Source of the DNA: Phellopilus nigrolimitatus
Lineage: Eukaryota > Basidiomycota > Agaricomycetes > Hymenochaetales > Hymenochaetaceae
Assembly: GCA_021029095.1 (NCBI GenBank)
Contig: JAJOHG010000007.1
Span: 992,001 to 1,056,000 of the forward strand
Direction: 5' to 3'
DNA: 64,000 bases
Part shown: positions 1-14,200 of the stretch, one piece after another
How positions within the stretch are numbered: the first letter of the stretch is position 1
How the letters are laid out: every line of letters begins with the position of its first letter
Translations under genes and position numbers: made by a program
Notes under the pieces: generated by a model
What the model was told of the DNA's origin: nothing
What the model saw: only the letters and a program-made list of their open reading frames with translations
Database searches by the model: none

Positions 1-760
1 CGTGGGCAACGAAGACGCTGACAAGCTCGCGCTCTTTGCAAGTCAGACGGCAAACTGCGCACATGTCGGTACGAGAGAATCGATCTTCAGCACATGGCCT
101 GCAGAATATATGATCTGATTCGCATTGTTGTTTCGTAAAAGCATATAGTACAAATAAAGTTAGCAACCACTCACTACATTTCGACGGCCGGACGAGCTCC
201 GTATCTGCGTTGAACAAGTTGAAGCAGATGAAACACTGCGGAAGCTGTATTGAGAGGGTCATAAGGCGTCGCGTGTTTAAGTTTCTTCAAGCCTTCAATG
301 GGTTCTAAAATCGAGACGAACGTTGTGGTCAACGCGGTCGGTTGACAACTTGAGTTCGACACGTATACGACGCGTCTGTCACAGTGTCTTACGTAATCCG
401 TTACGACACAAGTCACGCTTTCACCCGGCCGACGATATCTGCATTATGTAACCTACAGCAACCCTTCCTGCGGCATCAACGTAATTTTTGCATTGAGGAA
501 GCTTGACCAAATGCACTTTGGCTGCTTAATGCGATTGGAAGTGAAAGATATGTCAGGTGCGAAGCGTCTTGCATTGCTTGTATACCATCCGCTTCTATCC
601 TACATAGGACGCTTTAAATACGATATTAACACCAACAAAAGGAAATGACCGAGTTCATCAAAGCGTTACGCAGATGATACCAGGGAGTATAAAATGAGAC
701 TGCGACCAGGACTTGTCGAACCATCACGAACCAAATTTAATCGACAAGGTGGACATGGAA
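1..760. other. Intergenic, no gene recognised
   Basis: No family could be recognised here. A short open stretch on the minus strand (174-416, 80 codons) has no signature motif and may be an isolated exon or chance. The peroxidase gene that follows ends at 761, so part of this stretch is its 3' flank. Confidence 0.4.
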
Positions 761-2168
<1,408 letters not shown>

Positions 2169-3052
2169 TCTACTAGAGCAGCTTCCAAATGGATGGGCAC
2201 GCCTTGACTATCTCCTTGAGTTATACTTTCCAACAACCTAATCCATGATACATAGAGGTGTAAGGCTAGAGAATGAAAGGCTGATAGTCGTGATGCTGTG
2301 GCAGTGGCACGGATTTTGCATAAGACCAAGGTGGCTCTATTTGGTCAGTCTAATAGATAATGACGTGCATTTATATAAGTATTGAGAGTCCTGCGAGACA
2401 AGTTTCAAAGGATGATGTCCATCGTATAAGCTCGAGAGCGCACGCGTATGCTCCACAGAAAGAGTGGCCAGAGTTGAGCCAGGGTGTCAACAGCTGTAAG
2501 ACAACATCTTGGCTAGATTGCATCCATGGATAGAACCTGTATGTGCTCTGTATCGTTCTTGTTGTCGTTTTAGTCCGTCATGGAGAGCCAAAGTTTTGAT
2601 TAAGAAGCGGCCGCGGGCTCGGACCCTGGATTTTGAAAGCGTTTATGAACCCGCAGAGGAGGTAATAGAAGGCGACTAGAATACGTAGTCCCATATTTGT
2701 GGTCTCTGTCGGCCATCACGGATCAAGATTAGTGCACTTAGTCAGATCGGTAGACTCAGCTTGAACTATCCCACTCAGTTGATTGGCACTGACTGAATTC
2801 AAATTTCACGAAACAATCAATTAGTTGAAGATATAAGAAACCATAGTAGTTAAGAACTTTCTCATTATGTACCCAGAGGCAAAAATCAAGACGAAACTGT
2901 ACTAAGCGAATTGTGAGTCTGTTAGTGAAGACCCAAATCAATAAATTACCGCTACCTCAGTCGATTCCGAATACACATGAAAGGGCTATAAGATATAGCA
3001 ACATATGTTTGCTGATGTATATAAAGGAATGTATATTGATCTTCGGGTGCAT
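2169..3052. other. Intergenic between two minus-strand genes
   Basis: Promoter side of the peroxidase at 761-2168 and 3' flank of the DUF6534 gene. A TATATAA-like sequence lies near 2371 on the minus strand, about 205 bases before the peroxidase ATG. Unlike the two downstream paralogues, no TATAAAG box is visible about 80 bases from the ATG. No gene seen. Confidence 0.4.
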
Positions 3053-4983
3053 CTACACCTGAGCATCCGAGAGGTTCCGCTTGGCTTCATACATGCGGTC
3101 CTCCAACTTGCCGTTGTTAGCGAACTGATTCTTTACATATGAGTTGTCAAGTAAATTGACAATGAGTCGTTAGGTTAGAACTATCAGAATGGCGTGCTCA
3201 CCTTCGCCCCTGTGCTATCGTCCATCGTGACCGTATTGACCTTGATTGCGAGCCTGTCCAGGCCGCCCATTTCGCTATCAGTGGTGCCGGTAAAGCGCGT
3301 TTTTGCGCCACTCCTGAAGGATCGCAGCGCGGAAAGCGGAATCGACTGGGAGCCTTCAGTAGTAGTTTCACCAGCCAGGTTGTTGCGCACGCTCTTCCGT
3401 GAATTCAGCCTGAAAATATGCGAGCAACCATCTCTTTCGTTGAATATAGGAAGCGAGATGGGAGGAAAGGGAGAGACGCACGTCGCGAAAAGGGAGTTTG
3501 CGTATACTTCGTGAACCAGGTTTAAAATGAGGTGTGTGCGGATGTCAGAGACGTTGCTAGACTGCACAGTAACCAATGGGAGGTTCGGACGTACGCTTGC
3601 TAACGAACATGTAGAATGCGATGTATATAAGCGTATTCTGATAGACGCAGAGCTGAAGCAAATTTTCCAGTCAGCCGACCCCAATTCAGACATCGTCTAT
3701 TTGCGATGGGTACGCACAAAAATGACTGACAGGACCGCCGACATACTCGTTACGAGACCCGTGTTGATCGAGAAGAAGATGAGCCGGTTGATGGTCGATT
3801 CAGAGCGCTGGAAGCCCGTGCGTACGCGATTGAGATAGAAAATGAGCGCTGCTGCGACGGCAAGGTCGGATGCCGCAACCAAGCTGTCGACGGTGACCGA
3901 AAGCCACCAAATCGCCAGAACGTCCTCGAAGGTCTCATATTGAACTCTGGTTAAAATGTTTAGAATGGGAGTTCATAGATGAGCAGGCCAAGCAAGCACA
4001 GGTGAGTGGGCGGTGGTGGAACATACCCTCGTCCAAAGAACGCTACGCAGGAAAACGCTCAGAGGTATGAAGCAAACCCAGCTTTACAAATACGACGCAC
4101 CTAAAACTGCGGCAAACTCGGCGATGACTGCAATCATAATGGCAGACACCAGAAGTACGTTTCCGCTGCTGACTGTTTCTTGTGAGACCAATAACATGTT
4201 GGACTTTCAAATAAAAAGGATGGAATGCGTACGCTTCCAGATACGATACACGAGGAAACTCTGGACCAGCAAACAGCAGAAACCCTGAAAACAACTTCAT
4301 GAAAAAGACAAGCAAGCTCGAAGCAGTCCCCTTACACTGACGAGGACCATGTACTTCATTAAATGTTTCGAAATTTAAATCCTATTTGGAGGAAAGAAAC
4401 TCGCATAGCGTACCTCAAGAGTCGGCTCGAGATGGGAAAGATACAGCACGTTCGCATATTGGGTGATCAAGTAAACATATGACGAGTGCGTAATCAGAGC
4501 CTGGTGGATAGTATCGAGTGCCCAGACGACGATAACCTGTAGACCAGTTCCTCAGCGAGCGTTTATCAAGACAATATGTATAAAAGAGCGCACGAGGAAT
4601 TTCATCCACCAATTGTCCTTTGGGTACATCTGCTCGCGCAAATTTAAATGATATAAGCTCGTAGTTCTGTTTGAAGATTAAGCAGGAAAACGCACGTTAA
4701 AGTAGTAATACACCTGCACTGTCCCAGCTCCCCACAGGCTTGAAGATGCACAATCGACTCGAAAGATCAGATACACGAGCTTCAAGGGACTCACCCCATA
4801 CATATTCTGTGGTATCCTCGCGTCAGAAACGTATCTTCACGAAAATTCTGCCGGAAAACTTACACGACCCCGATGTACAGAGCACCGAGCTAAGCATAAA
4901 AGAGAATTAACCAACTGACTTTCGTAGAACGCAAGTTCTCTTACCGTATTGTCCAATGCGGGTAATGCAGGTGTCGTGCTCAT
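3053..4983 (-). CDS. DUF6534 multi-pass membrane protein, many introns
   Basis: Putative integral membrane protein of a family abundant in mushrooms; function unknown. Exons 1-6 read clearly: 4945-4983 (MSTTPALPALDNT), 4864-4889, a 12-nt microexon 4795-4806, 4696-4738, 4594-4629 and 4414-4536. Together they give the family core LGALYIGVV, VQVYYYFN, MYPKDNWWMKFL, then VWALDTIHQALITH and YVYLITQYAN. Further exons encode LLVQSFLVYRIWK (near 4250), AIMIAVIAEFAAV (near 4130), the block DLAVAAALIFYLNRVRTGF with INRLIFFSINTGL (about 3720-3940), NTLIYIAFYM (near 3640) and YANSLFATLNSRKSVRN (about 3390-3510). A final 26-codon exon, 3053-3130, follows a GTGAGC donor at 3201 and ends SDAQV. The exon joining LEPTLE to LLVQSF (about 4260-4410) could not be settled. 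No lesion seen in the parts read. Confidence 0.75.
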
Positions 4984-6067
4984 GGCTAACTACGCTGGGT
5001 GGCACTCTGAGCGAAAGCAAGCCCCTCAACGTGAGGTCAAAGACCTCGAGTGCGTTACGTGGTGTTTTTCAGGAACAAAGGTCCATAACATATAGCTCTT
5101 GTACGATCGCCAGCTCATGTCAACAGAACGGCTGCCCCGAGCTGGGGTGAAAGCCGATCAGATTGATCAGACTTCGAAAGCGTTTCACAGAAGGTGATGT
5201 GATGTTCGTAACACGGAAGCTCTGTCAATTTAGGCGCGCCGACCTTTCCATGGCGGCGGCTGGCTAACTACAGGCCTACCCAATTAGCAAAACAAGGTTA
5301 TACCTCGTGTTGACCTCGTAGCCACTACCGAGCGTCATATATCCGAAAGCAAGGAATAAGCATGGAGAGGCCTCCTTTTCAATGTTCAGTCGATCGCTGA
5401 TTGGAAAGGAAGAACGGGGTAATAAATATCGGTCCTGATTAGGTAGATTTATTCGAAGATCTACCGGGGCCAAACTCAGCTGACCTAGGGTCAATTAGAG
5501 TGCGCTTGCAGTCAAGATCAAGTCGATGCAAAAAGAAGGGCGGTAAATTGCTTTTCGATATTCGAGAAAAGAGCCGAAAGCACGCACAATTCTCCAGTCC
5601 AAATTCGGCTTATAAGACATTCAAACGTCAAGGCACACGAGGCAACATTTGGGTTCACTAACCCGGATATGTAATTTAAAAAAAAATTGCGCTAGCAAAC
5701 CTTCCGAAGAGAAAACTCTGAACCCGCCTACGATACCTCACTTAGAGTTGTCCAAGGGTGGTTTTGATCCATTGAAAGCATACCAATTCCTTCCTGACTC
5801 TACTACTTACTCCGAGGAAAAGGTTGGGCGTGTATAAACTAATAAAGTACATGTACATGAAAACTACCAATTACAATACAGCTGGTTTTTCTGATGTGCT
5901 GTGTAAACAAGAAACTAAGTCATAGGAGACGTTTATTCTACAATGGTTTACAAATAGAGATACAAAATTGGTTGCTCAAGAGGTTCCATCCATGAAATAC
6001 CAATCCAGATTTCTCAGAAATAAAAACACCAATAATGATACGAAACGACATGACCTGGACAACGTCA
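4984..6067. other. Intergenic, no gene recognised
   Basis: Upstream of the DUF6534 gene and downstream of the 1169-residue membrane protein. Contains only short open stretches without family motifs and an A-rich run near 5680. It should hold the DUF6534 promoter, but no convincing TATA box was fixed. Confidence 0.4.
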
Positions 6068-9000
6068 TTACCTTCCGTTTGCAATCCTAGAAGAGTCGAA
6101 GACTTTCTCCCCGCTTGACGGTTTGGCTTTCTCATTGGAATTATCACCCCTTCGGATACGGTCATCCGCCACGCCAATGTTCGAAGCTGACGGGAAGATT
6201 CGCCCACGATCGAGAACGACTAGTTCGCCGCGGGCAGAGTTCTCTGCACACGGAGTTCGATCGTTGGAATGAATCTGGAAGCGAGTCGTTGCAGGGTTGG
6301 GTATGGGTTTTGCTTGTTCGTTCTCCTCCCAGGCTCCGAAAGAGGGCAAGATCTAAGAGACAAAACATCATCACACCAGTCTCAGCATTGTTCTATATAT
6401 TCATTAATTCAATCGCTTACCATCGTGCGATGCCCCGAATGTCCGGGCGTACCGGTGCTGGGACGTTCCGATATTCCTTCTAAACCATGTGTCGGGAGAG
6501 GCGGTGGGTCCTCAAAGCGCCCCTCGAAGACCGCGCGCAGGTGGTTGAACCGTGGTGTAAGGGACTCGTGGCACCAGTCGACACGGCGTCCGATCATGCT
6601 ACTTCCCATTGATGACGTCGAATCGGTTGACAGCCGGTGCATCGAGCTTGCGGAAGGCGTGGGCGACAGTAGCGATAGGACCGCAGCCGACTTGTTGTGA
6701 GGCGTGGTTGCGCAGCGGGCGATATAGGATACAGCTGAGGTAGAAGCTGACACAAAACCCTTGCTAGATGCTTGCCCTTGAGCACTAGATAGACTTCGAC
6801 GCGAACTAGAGCGGGCGTCGTCAAGAGTAACTTCGTTAGATGGAAATGTCGCAAAGAGAATTGTCGCTGAACTTGGTATCGAGAATGAAGGCAGTACTGA
6901 GGTGAAGTCGGGAGAGCTCATCGATGAATTGTGCGTCTGCTCGTCTCTGAGAGCAGGGGAAGAAGTACTCTTTTTAACCGAAAGAGGTCGGATGGAGTGA
7001 GCTGAGCTAGGCACGTCTCTTGCCGTTGAATGTCCATTACGGACTGGTTGATTGCTCAAACCAAATCCAAGTTCGTCTTTGTGTTGACTTTCAGGCTTCA
7101 ACGCTACACTGCGCGCTCGGAGCGCCCTTACGTGCATGCCAACGCGTACCCGAGCCGGAGGTGGTGCGTTATCCTTCTTCTCACTGTTTCTTCCCCTTTG
7201 CACGCCATCTCGAGCAAACTCAGCGTCAGCATCTTGGTCATTCTCGCACTGCGCTCGAGTCTCCGAATAATATTTAGATTGACCTTCCATTGTCCTGTTG
7301 CCCTTGCTTGCGCCCTGACTTGCGCTTCGGCTCCTGCTGCGACCTACCCGACAGTCCCCGTCTTTGTCAACGTCGACATGAGCGAGGCGAAGAATCGAAG
7401 GTGACGCATTCAAACTTCCAAGCCATGTCTCGTAAGACTCCGTGTCGACGTGCGCCGTATCCTCGCGCGTCATCACATCCCTTGATTGCGCGTCCGGAGC
7501 TGCAGGTGCAGGTTGCTCTTGCTCAGACACTTTCTGAGCCGTATTTTTAGCCGAGACTTTAGTCTTCGTTAGAGAAGTTGGAAGTGGCGGTGCAAATGAA
7601 GGCGGTCTCGCCTCTCCGGGTTCGACGGTTTCGGCCAAATATGCGATGAGCGAGTCGAACGACTCCGAGCCGAGTGAGCGCATCGCGTGTAGCTCGCTTT
7701 TCGTAGAATCGTCGATGGTTCCCGCGCCGAGACCTTGGCGCTTGGACAGATTGGACTGTTTTGACGACACGGAGCGAGTCAAGGGCGAGCGAGGCGCAGA
7801 AATGTCAGCAACGATCGCCGCACAGTCAAGACTGGAAGGACCGTAGTCACTGTCCTTTAAAGACGAAAGTTCAGCTAAAGCAGCAGAATTCACAGACGTG
7901 GGCTTGTTTGCGACAAGAATGGTGTGAGCAGTGGGCGTTCGACGCCTCGCGCCGCCAGCTTTGAGTTTTTCTTCAACTTTTTTCGCAGTTGAGTTTATTT
8001 CCTCACTAGCAATTGTACGACTCTGAGTATCGTGAACTGTAGACGGAACGGCACGAGTCTGCTCATTTGCAACTCGAGGTTTGACTTTGGGCTTCATGGT
8101 CCTGCTTTCGAGTACGATCTCCTTCGTTCTTTCGACACGTTCCTCCGCAGTCGTACCTCTGAGCGTATTGCACGATTCAGACTTGATAGTTGAACCACTG
8201 ATCGTATACGCTAGCCTCACATCCTCTTCGGGGGAATGTGTAGCACTCTTCGCCGGCGGTGCGTCTCTGGAAGTACCGATTCTCACGTCTGACTGTGAGC
8301 ACGAGGTATGAGAGGACGTTGAGAGAGTTGCTGGTAGTCTTTCCCCACCCAGGTCTGCGGACGATGATTTCGCGGATAACGAGGGAGTCCTCCGAGCAGC
8401 CAAGTCGACAGTAGATATACCCAGTCCAGAGATCGGACGATGGCTCTTCTTGCTATCGTTTCTTGCTGTTCCTACTCCGCTAGTACTGAGGTTTGAGATT
8501 GCATAGGGGGTATTAGACGGCGGAGCACCACTTGCCGGTGGTAACGCTGATCTAGTGGCTGGAATCCGAGAAACTTGATTTGAAGTCTCCTGTGCAAGAT
8601 GGATTTGTATACGCGGAACGTCGACTGGACAAAGACGCTCGGGCACGAGCCGGGTGGGGACAGCAGACGGTGTAATAACAGGCATGACGCGCGACCTCCG
8701 GCTGTATGCCGGTGCGCAGTAGGTCTGCGGAGCAAATTGGGGAAGAGGAGGGGCAGCACGAACTGGTGTCGGCGCATGTATTCTGGGCAGTGCTGCCACG
8801 GCGGCTGGCGCTCCGTTGTCGCTGATGCCTCTGCTCCAACTACCGGGGACGTTGCCTCTCCTTCCTTCCCTGTCCTTCTTGCTTGCGGTCGTGTCTGTGC
8901 TAGGTACGCCGTGCGTGCCAGTCACGAACGCGAGGCTTGGCAGAGCAGGGCGCCATGTTGGGCTCGGTGGACTGAATTCGAAAACAGGGATTGGCGACGC

Positions 9001-9645
9001 CCCTTGCTCCTTTGGCGGATCTCCAGCAAATTCGGTTGTATTTGGCCATCGTCTCTGCTTTTCCAAGTCCGCATTTGTTCCTTCAGCTGCTATCTCGATC
9101 CGTCGTCTCTTTTCGCTTCTCCGGTGTACGCAGCAATAAAGCAGAATAGATATAGCCAAGAACAAGAGGATGACACCGCCAGTCACTGCGGAAAGCAGAG
9201 GGGTGGAGAGTTTCTCCGGAGTAGCGTGTTTCGCAGCAGTAGTATGAGAGGGGATTTGCATATGAGCGAGAGTTGTAGACAAAAGCCGTTCGGGTGGCAC
9301 GTGGTCTAAAGAGAAGTAATGAGGGGAGGCTGAAAGAGATCGTGATTGCGCAAGCCTTGTCGGTGCTGGAATGTTGAATAACATTTCGGGAGATGGCTGC
9401 ATAGAATTGTAGAGTATGAGCATCCAAGGCGCCTGACGCGGACATGAATAACTCACAGCTACAATGCGGCGTACGGAGAAGGCACCAGTAATTCTAAAGG
9501 TATTTGCATCCAAGGAAAATACCGAATAGTTCTCTAATCCCAGCAGTTGGCGCGAGAGCGGGGCGCGTACCCCGGGTGGCAAAACAAGTAACGCAAACGT
9601 TACTGTAGCAAGAAGAGTGAAGATCGGCCTGAATAGGCATGTCAT
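6068..9645 (-). CDS. Large single-pass membrane protein, Ser/Pro-rich cytoplasmic tail
   Basis: Unrecognised protein of 1169 residues in two exons, 6421-9645 and 6068-6352, split by a 68-nt intron (donor GTAAGC, acceptor TTAG). The N-terminus is a hydrophobic signal-like segment (residues 5-28). A single transmembrane helix spans residues 151-172 (LLSAVTGGVILLFLAISILL), followed directly by a basic stop-transfer stretch (HRRSEKRRR). The remaining roughly 990 residues are low complexity, rich in Ser, Pro, Thr and Ala. This suggests a type I membrane protein with a short outer domain and a long disordered inner tail, a layout seen in fungal wall or polarity sensors; that role is inference only. 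The second exon continues in frame for 95 codons to TAA. An additional intron in the first 450 bases cannot be excluded. The gene is divergent from SPC3. Confidence 0.75.
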
Positions 9646-10478
9646 TTCCAGAGATGTATTGAGTTGGAGCTTAGGTTCGTGAGATGAGAGGAGTCTGACA
9701 GAGAATGGAGAGAAAAGAATGTGAACCGAGTGCAGACGCGTCGCGCATTTTGGCCATTTCAGTGACGATATGTCACGTGATTTTCTGCGCGCACCAATAC
9801 AGACAGGTCATTACAGTATCGAGTCGACATTCATAGTCAGGCTTTGAGTCGAGTACGGGCATATGCAGTGAAGTAGGATGGTTTAAGTTTTGCCTATGCT
9901 TCGCAGAACGGCTTCGATATGAATGCAGCTTTGATAGTTTTGTTTCTTTTATTTGAAGAACAGACGAGAAGGCCGATTTTGGGGTCTGAAAGCGGTCCAA
10001 TGACGTTCAAACCGATGAGAGCCATTTTTTGAGTTTCATTCCAACGTCGAATGGCGAACTAGGCCCATGTATCATCAGGAATATCCGAAATCAAGTAATT
10101 TCGGTAGCCAGAGATCTTTCAGGTGACCTTTGGAGTATGGGACACAGGCTTTCTCTGCTCGTCAGGCAGGTATTTTTCATGCTCTTCGCCTGACACAATT
10201 GCTGGACAGAATGCGTATGAGATGAAAGTGGTGTGAGATGGAGATGAAGAGACAAGCGGAAAAAAAAGGATAAAGCACCGTGACGCGTCTGTTTGTGTCT
10301 GTGTACGACTTGCCTGAGTGGGATGTACGTGTCCTCGACGGTTTGTGCGGACGTACCTGCCATCGCTATCCTTGTCCTCGCGTCGCCATCGCAAAACGCG
10401 CCCTCGTCTCTGGACAATCTTTCTGTAACCCATTCTTAGTCTGCAACGTGCTGAGGACGCTCGAAAAGAAAAATCAAA
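9646..10478. promoter_or_regulatory. Divergent promoter region with TCACGTGA and ACGCGT sites
   Basis: An 833-bp shared upstream region between the membrane-protein gene (minus) and SPC3 (plus). A perfect palindrome TCACGTGA at 9773-9780 is a bHLH/E-box type site. GACGCGTC at 9735-9742 contains the MluI-cell-cycle-box core ACGCGT, and another ACGCGT lies near 10283. That these sites are used is inference from known fungal motifs. Confidence 0.35.
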
Positions 10479-11271
10479 ATGCATAGTGCCTACCAGCGTT
10501 TCAACAATATTACCGCGCTACTCTCGACGTGTCTCCTCACGTTGGTTGGCGCAATCTCCCTTTCGTCATTACTGTTCAATGCAGACCCGAAGGGCACACT
10601 TGGGGTTGGAAACATTAAGATGTGAGTATCGGACCTGATTTTATGAGCTAAACTGATTCCTTGTGCGGGTGGCCTGCAGATACACCGGCAGGAACGATCA
10701 TTTCCGCACGCGGGACCACGAGTTCAGCTTCCTGAAGTTCAACGTCAGTGCAGGTATGTTTGTTTCATCTACCCATAGATCAAACACGCTCAATACTGTT
10801 TTCCATGCGTGCCACGCAGATCTGACTCCGCTCTTCGACTGGAATACAAAACAGCTCTTCCTCTACCTCGGCGCAGAATTCACGAGCGCAGACGGGACAC
10901 AGAACGAGGTCGTCATCTGGGACCGCATCGTCCGCCGGAAGGAGGATGCTGTAATTAACGTCAACGGGAAGTCAAAATACATACTGAGAGACATGGCAAA
11001 AACTTTCGAGTGCGTTCGATTTCTTGCATTTAATACCACTTAGCCTCCTCTTTTCCGGTAGACGTGCCGAGTTCCTCATTCTCCTTGGCATATTCTCCTG
11101 TTATACTGAATAAGGATTTGCTGACCTGTCCCCTCCCGTAGACACGCATCGCCTGCACACTACACGCTCAAATACAACGTGATGCCGTACGTCGGTGTAC
11201 TCACTTATGGCGAAGCCGCACGCACAGAGGATCCTGTACCTTTCCCCGCCGCGGAACGTCGCGTCTCGTAA
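10479..11271 (+). CDS. SPC3: Signal peptidase complex subunit 3 (SPC22/23 family)
   Basis: Subunit of the ER signal peptidase complex, which removes signal peptides from secreted proteins. Four exons, 10479-10621, 10680-10753, 10820-11009 and 11142-11271, join in frame to 178 residues, the normal size for this family. The N-terminus MHSAYQRFNNITALL leads into one transmembrane segment (about residues 12-32). The lumenal domain shows IYTGRNDHF, LTPLFDWNTKQLF, EVVIWDRIV and HYTLKYNVMPYVG, all typical of SPC3. Introns are 58, 66 and 132 nt with GT-AG ends. The ATG was chosen because it opens the conserved N-terminus with A at -3. Divergent from the large membrane protein. No lesion seen. Confidence 0.92.
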
Positions 11272-14200
11272 CACATCAAAAACGTATTCCACACGTTTTA
11301 CTCTGAACTTCTTCCTTGTAATATGGTATGCACTTTTCTGCAAATCGATGATCCGGTGTGCTATGTTATTCCTCCATCGCTCCTTGTCTCTTGGTCACCT
11401 GTTCGCAAGTGGGACTGACCCGGAACGAAAGGAGTCATCCGTGTCCGAAGACACGATGTGAAGCTTGTGATCATCTCTAGGAAAACTCTGACGCCGTAAT
11501 TTGGTGATCATAATCGTGCGTTCGGCGATTGGATCCAACCCGATATGCTATGGTCGTCAAAATGTTTAGTTGTCATGTGCCTTTCGTCCAATCTGGTCAC
11601 TATCAGACTGTTTTTAGAAGAAAGACACAGACCTCTTTTCTTTGTCGGGGTTTTTGGGAATAAACGAAATCCAGTCACAGACCAGTCGTCAAGAACAAAA
11701 TGCATACCTCAACGGAGCTGGCCATCCTCCGCACCAAGCCCACGTCCCTACCTACCGTATGTCAGAAACGCACATATTGCGCCCGTTATCGACCCAATAA
11801 CGCTCGGGTTGCAAGACATCTAGATTCGAACTGCTGGGGTTCACCTTGCTTGCACTGCACAGTGCGCCTCCGACTTCTAACTATTTAAATTCTTATTAGC
11901 CCCGAAGCTCAGGCGGTCGATAGAGCCTGAAATTGTGTCCATTTTACTGTCCTGAAACTCTGTCGGGCTTTCTGACGACTGCGAGTTTATCCTATCTTAT
12001 GCTAATAGATTCGGCAGCTCCTACCACTATTCAAGAAGAACCCAAAACTGCTACTGGTTTATGAGTCGCGTATGCTTTTTTAAGAGCCAAATCTGGCAAC
12101 CTTGTCGTCTTTTGTTATCAACCACTACACTATACGCTCCCAAGCACGTTGTTTCAGCTGTTCCAGTCGAGCTGCCTTGTGACACGTGGATCCTGCTTTC
12201 CCACTTAAACTGGTGCTCGTTGGGTTCTTTGTCATGAATATATAAACGCCCATAACTTCCCACTCGGCCTTACAAGGTCTTACGTCCTTTTTGGTCTTAG
12301 CGCATATCCGTCACATCTAAACCCATGGAAACCGCGTTTCACAGCTCAAGCTTATCGGAGGGAGAATGCCTATTCTATAGGATCAACACTGAAGTACGCT
12401 TCTGCGTACAACTCGTCGCATATCGCACTTTACATAACTGTGCACTGATCAAGAAAACCTTGAATACCTGAACAAAAAAAGCAAAGGCTTGTTCAACTTC
12501 TGTAGAGATCACTTGTCAGATGACAAGGCGCACAGTTCAACGTATGCACTATAGGCCCGAAGGAAGTTGAAGCTCAAATAAACAATCATTCAAATTCTTC
12601 CTGCCTCGCCCTAACCCCGTTGCTTTCGACAGCGAATATGATTTTGCTTGCCTCAGGGAAGCGCACGGATTACATATTCGCGAGCACTTCTAAATTTCTT
12701 TCCGGGGGTTCTCTAATAGCGTGTCTGGCCGTGTCTGGCCGCATTCCTTGCTTCTTTCGGCGTAACTTTCCGAGATCGCTCGCGTGTATTGCACTCAGTT
12801 GATGTCATCTCGCTCTTATGACTGTTCCGTTGCGTTGAGGTCCATGCACATGGGCTCTCGGAACCATTTGCTTTTCATCGCGTAGCTCTTACATATTCCC
12901 CTTTGTCAAGCCTGACGCGTCGAGTGCTGCCTATAGAGTTCTGATAACTCCGGCCCATGAGCTGGTAACCAGTTATTACTTCGATCTGTCACTTATGATT
13001 CGCATTTTAAGTCCGGGCGTAAATCTATTTACTACGAAGGCACGTCTGTCACAACTCGAATCACTGATTAGGTAGGCTATGTTTTAGCCTTCTTGTGGCT
13101 TGGCCTTTCGCCGAGCTGACACAACCGCGTCATAGCTGTCCTTCGGTATGTACATTACCGATGTGTCCATTAACGTGTCTGCTTACCGTCGTTCCTTTCA
13201 TCTCCACAGTTCGCTTTCCTGAGATTTGCGATTACGCGTAACACAGAACTCCTCTCGGGGTCTTTGAGTCAAATGAAGGATGTGTTGCATGCTAGCTCGG
13301 CTGTCGCCTTGAATGCCTGCGTGCGTGCCATCTTATTCCCAGGAGTTTCATCTGGCGAAGACATACAATGGACGCCCGGAGATCAATGTCTATTAAGAAT
13401 TTTTTAGTCAAGTTCTTCGTCACGGCAGGTGCGAAAACTTAGTTGTCCGGCGGCTTCAGTGCGCGCTACTGCTACATCTATTCCTCTTGAATCATCGGAC
13501 CCCGATTGTCATACTGATTATTTTTTCTTTTGTTGTCAGGAGTCTTAAAATACCTCTGGAAATGAAACTCATTTCGGGCGGGTCCGTCCGGTTCCGTCAT
13601 ATATAATGACTTCAAATTGTCAATGTCCGGGTCTCTGAGAATTTCTCTGAAGATTCCATACCAAGGACTTTTCATACTACGCTTCTCTTACTCTTTGCAT
13701 ACTGTTTCAAATGGTGCGACAGAAGGGGGCGTTCCGCTATGAGCGCTCATGAGTGCTGGTCGTTCATTGGGGTCTACGACGTCCGGTGGGCTCAAACACG
13801 GTGCGTCCTCTTACGCAAATGAAATAAGTATGTACTCTGACTGTCTTCTCTTCTGTTCACCCAAGCAGCTATAATCGATTACTGAACGATCTCTGCATCA
13901 CGCGTAGATGTGTATTAAGCTGCGAAGACGTACGTGTAATTTCATTAAACTTCCCGAGCGCGACACTATCCTCGGAGATTACAGTGCGTTTCCTATCTTA
14001 CAGGACCTGAGGTCAGCATCCTTGTACGTGGAAACAGAGCACACCACTTCGTCGCTGTCCTGGCGACTTTCAACGCGAGCGCTCGCGATAGCCTTCGATA
14101 CCCGCTCACTGCGCGCTGCTACGATGTTATCTCCTTATCCCGCGAGCTGCCATGCTTGTATGAAGCTCTGATTTGTACATTCATTTTTGATTTTGATTTT

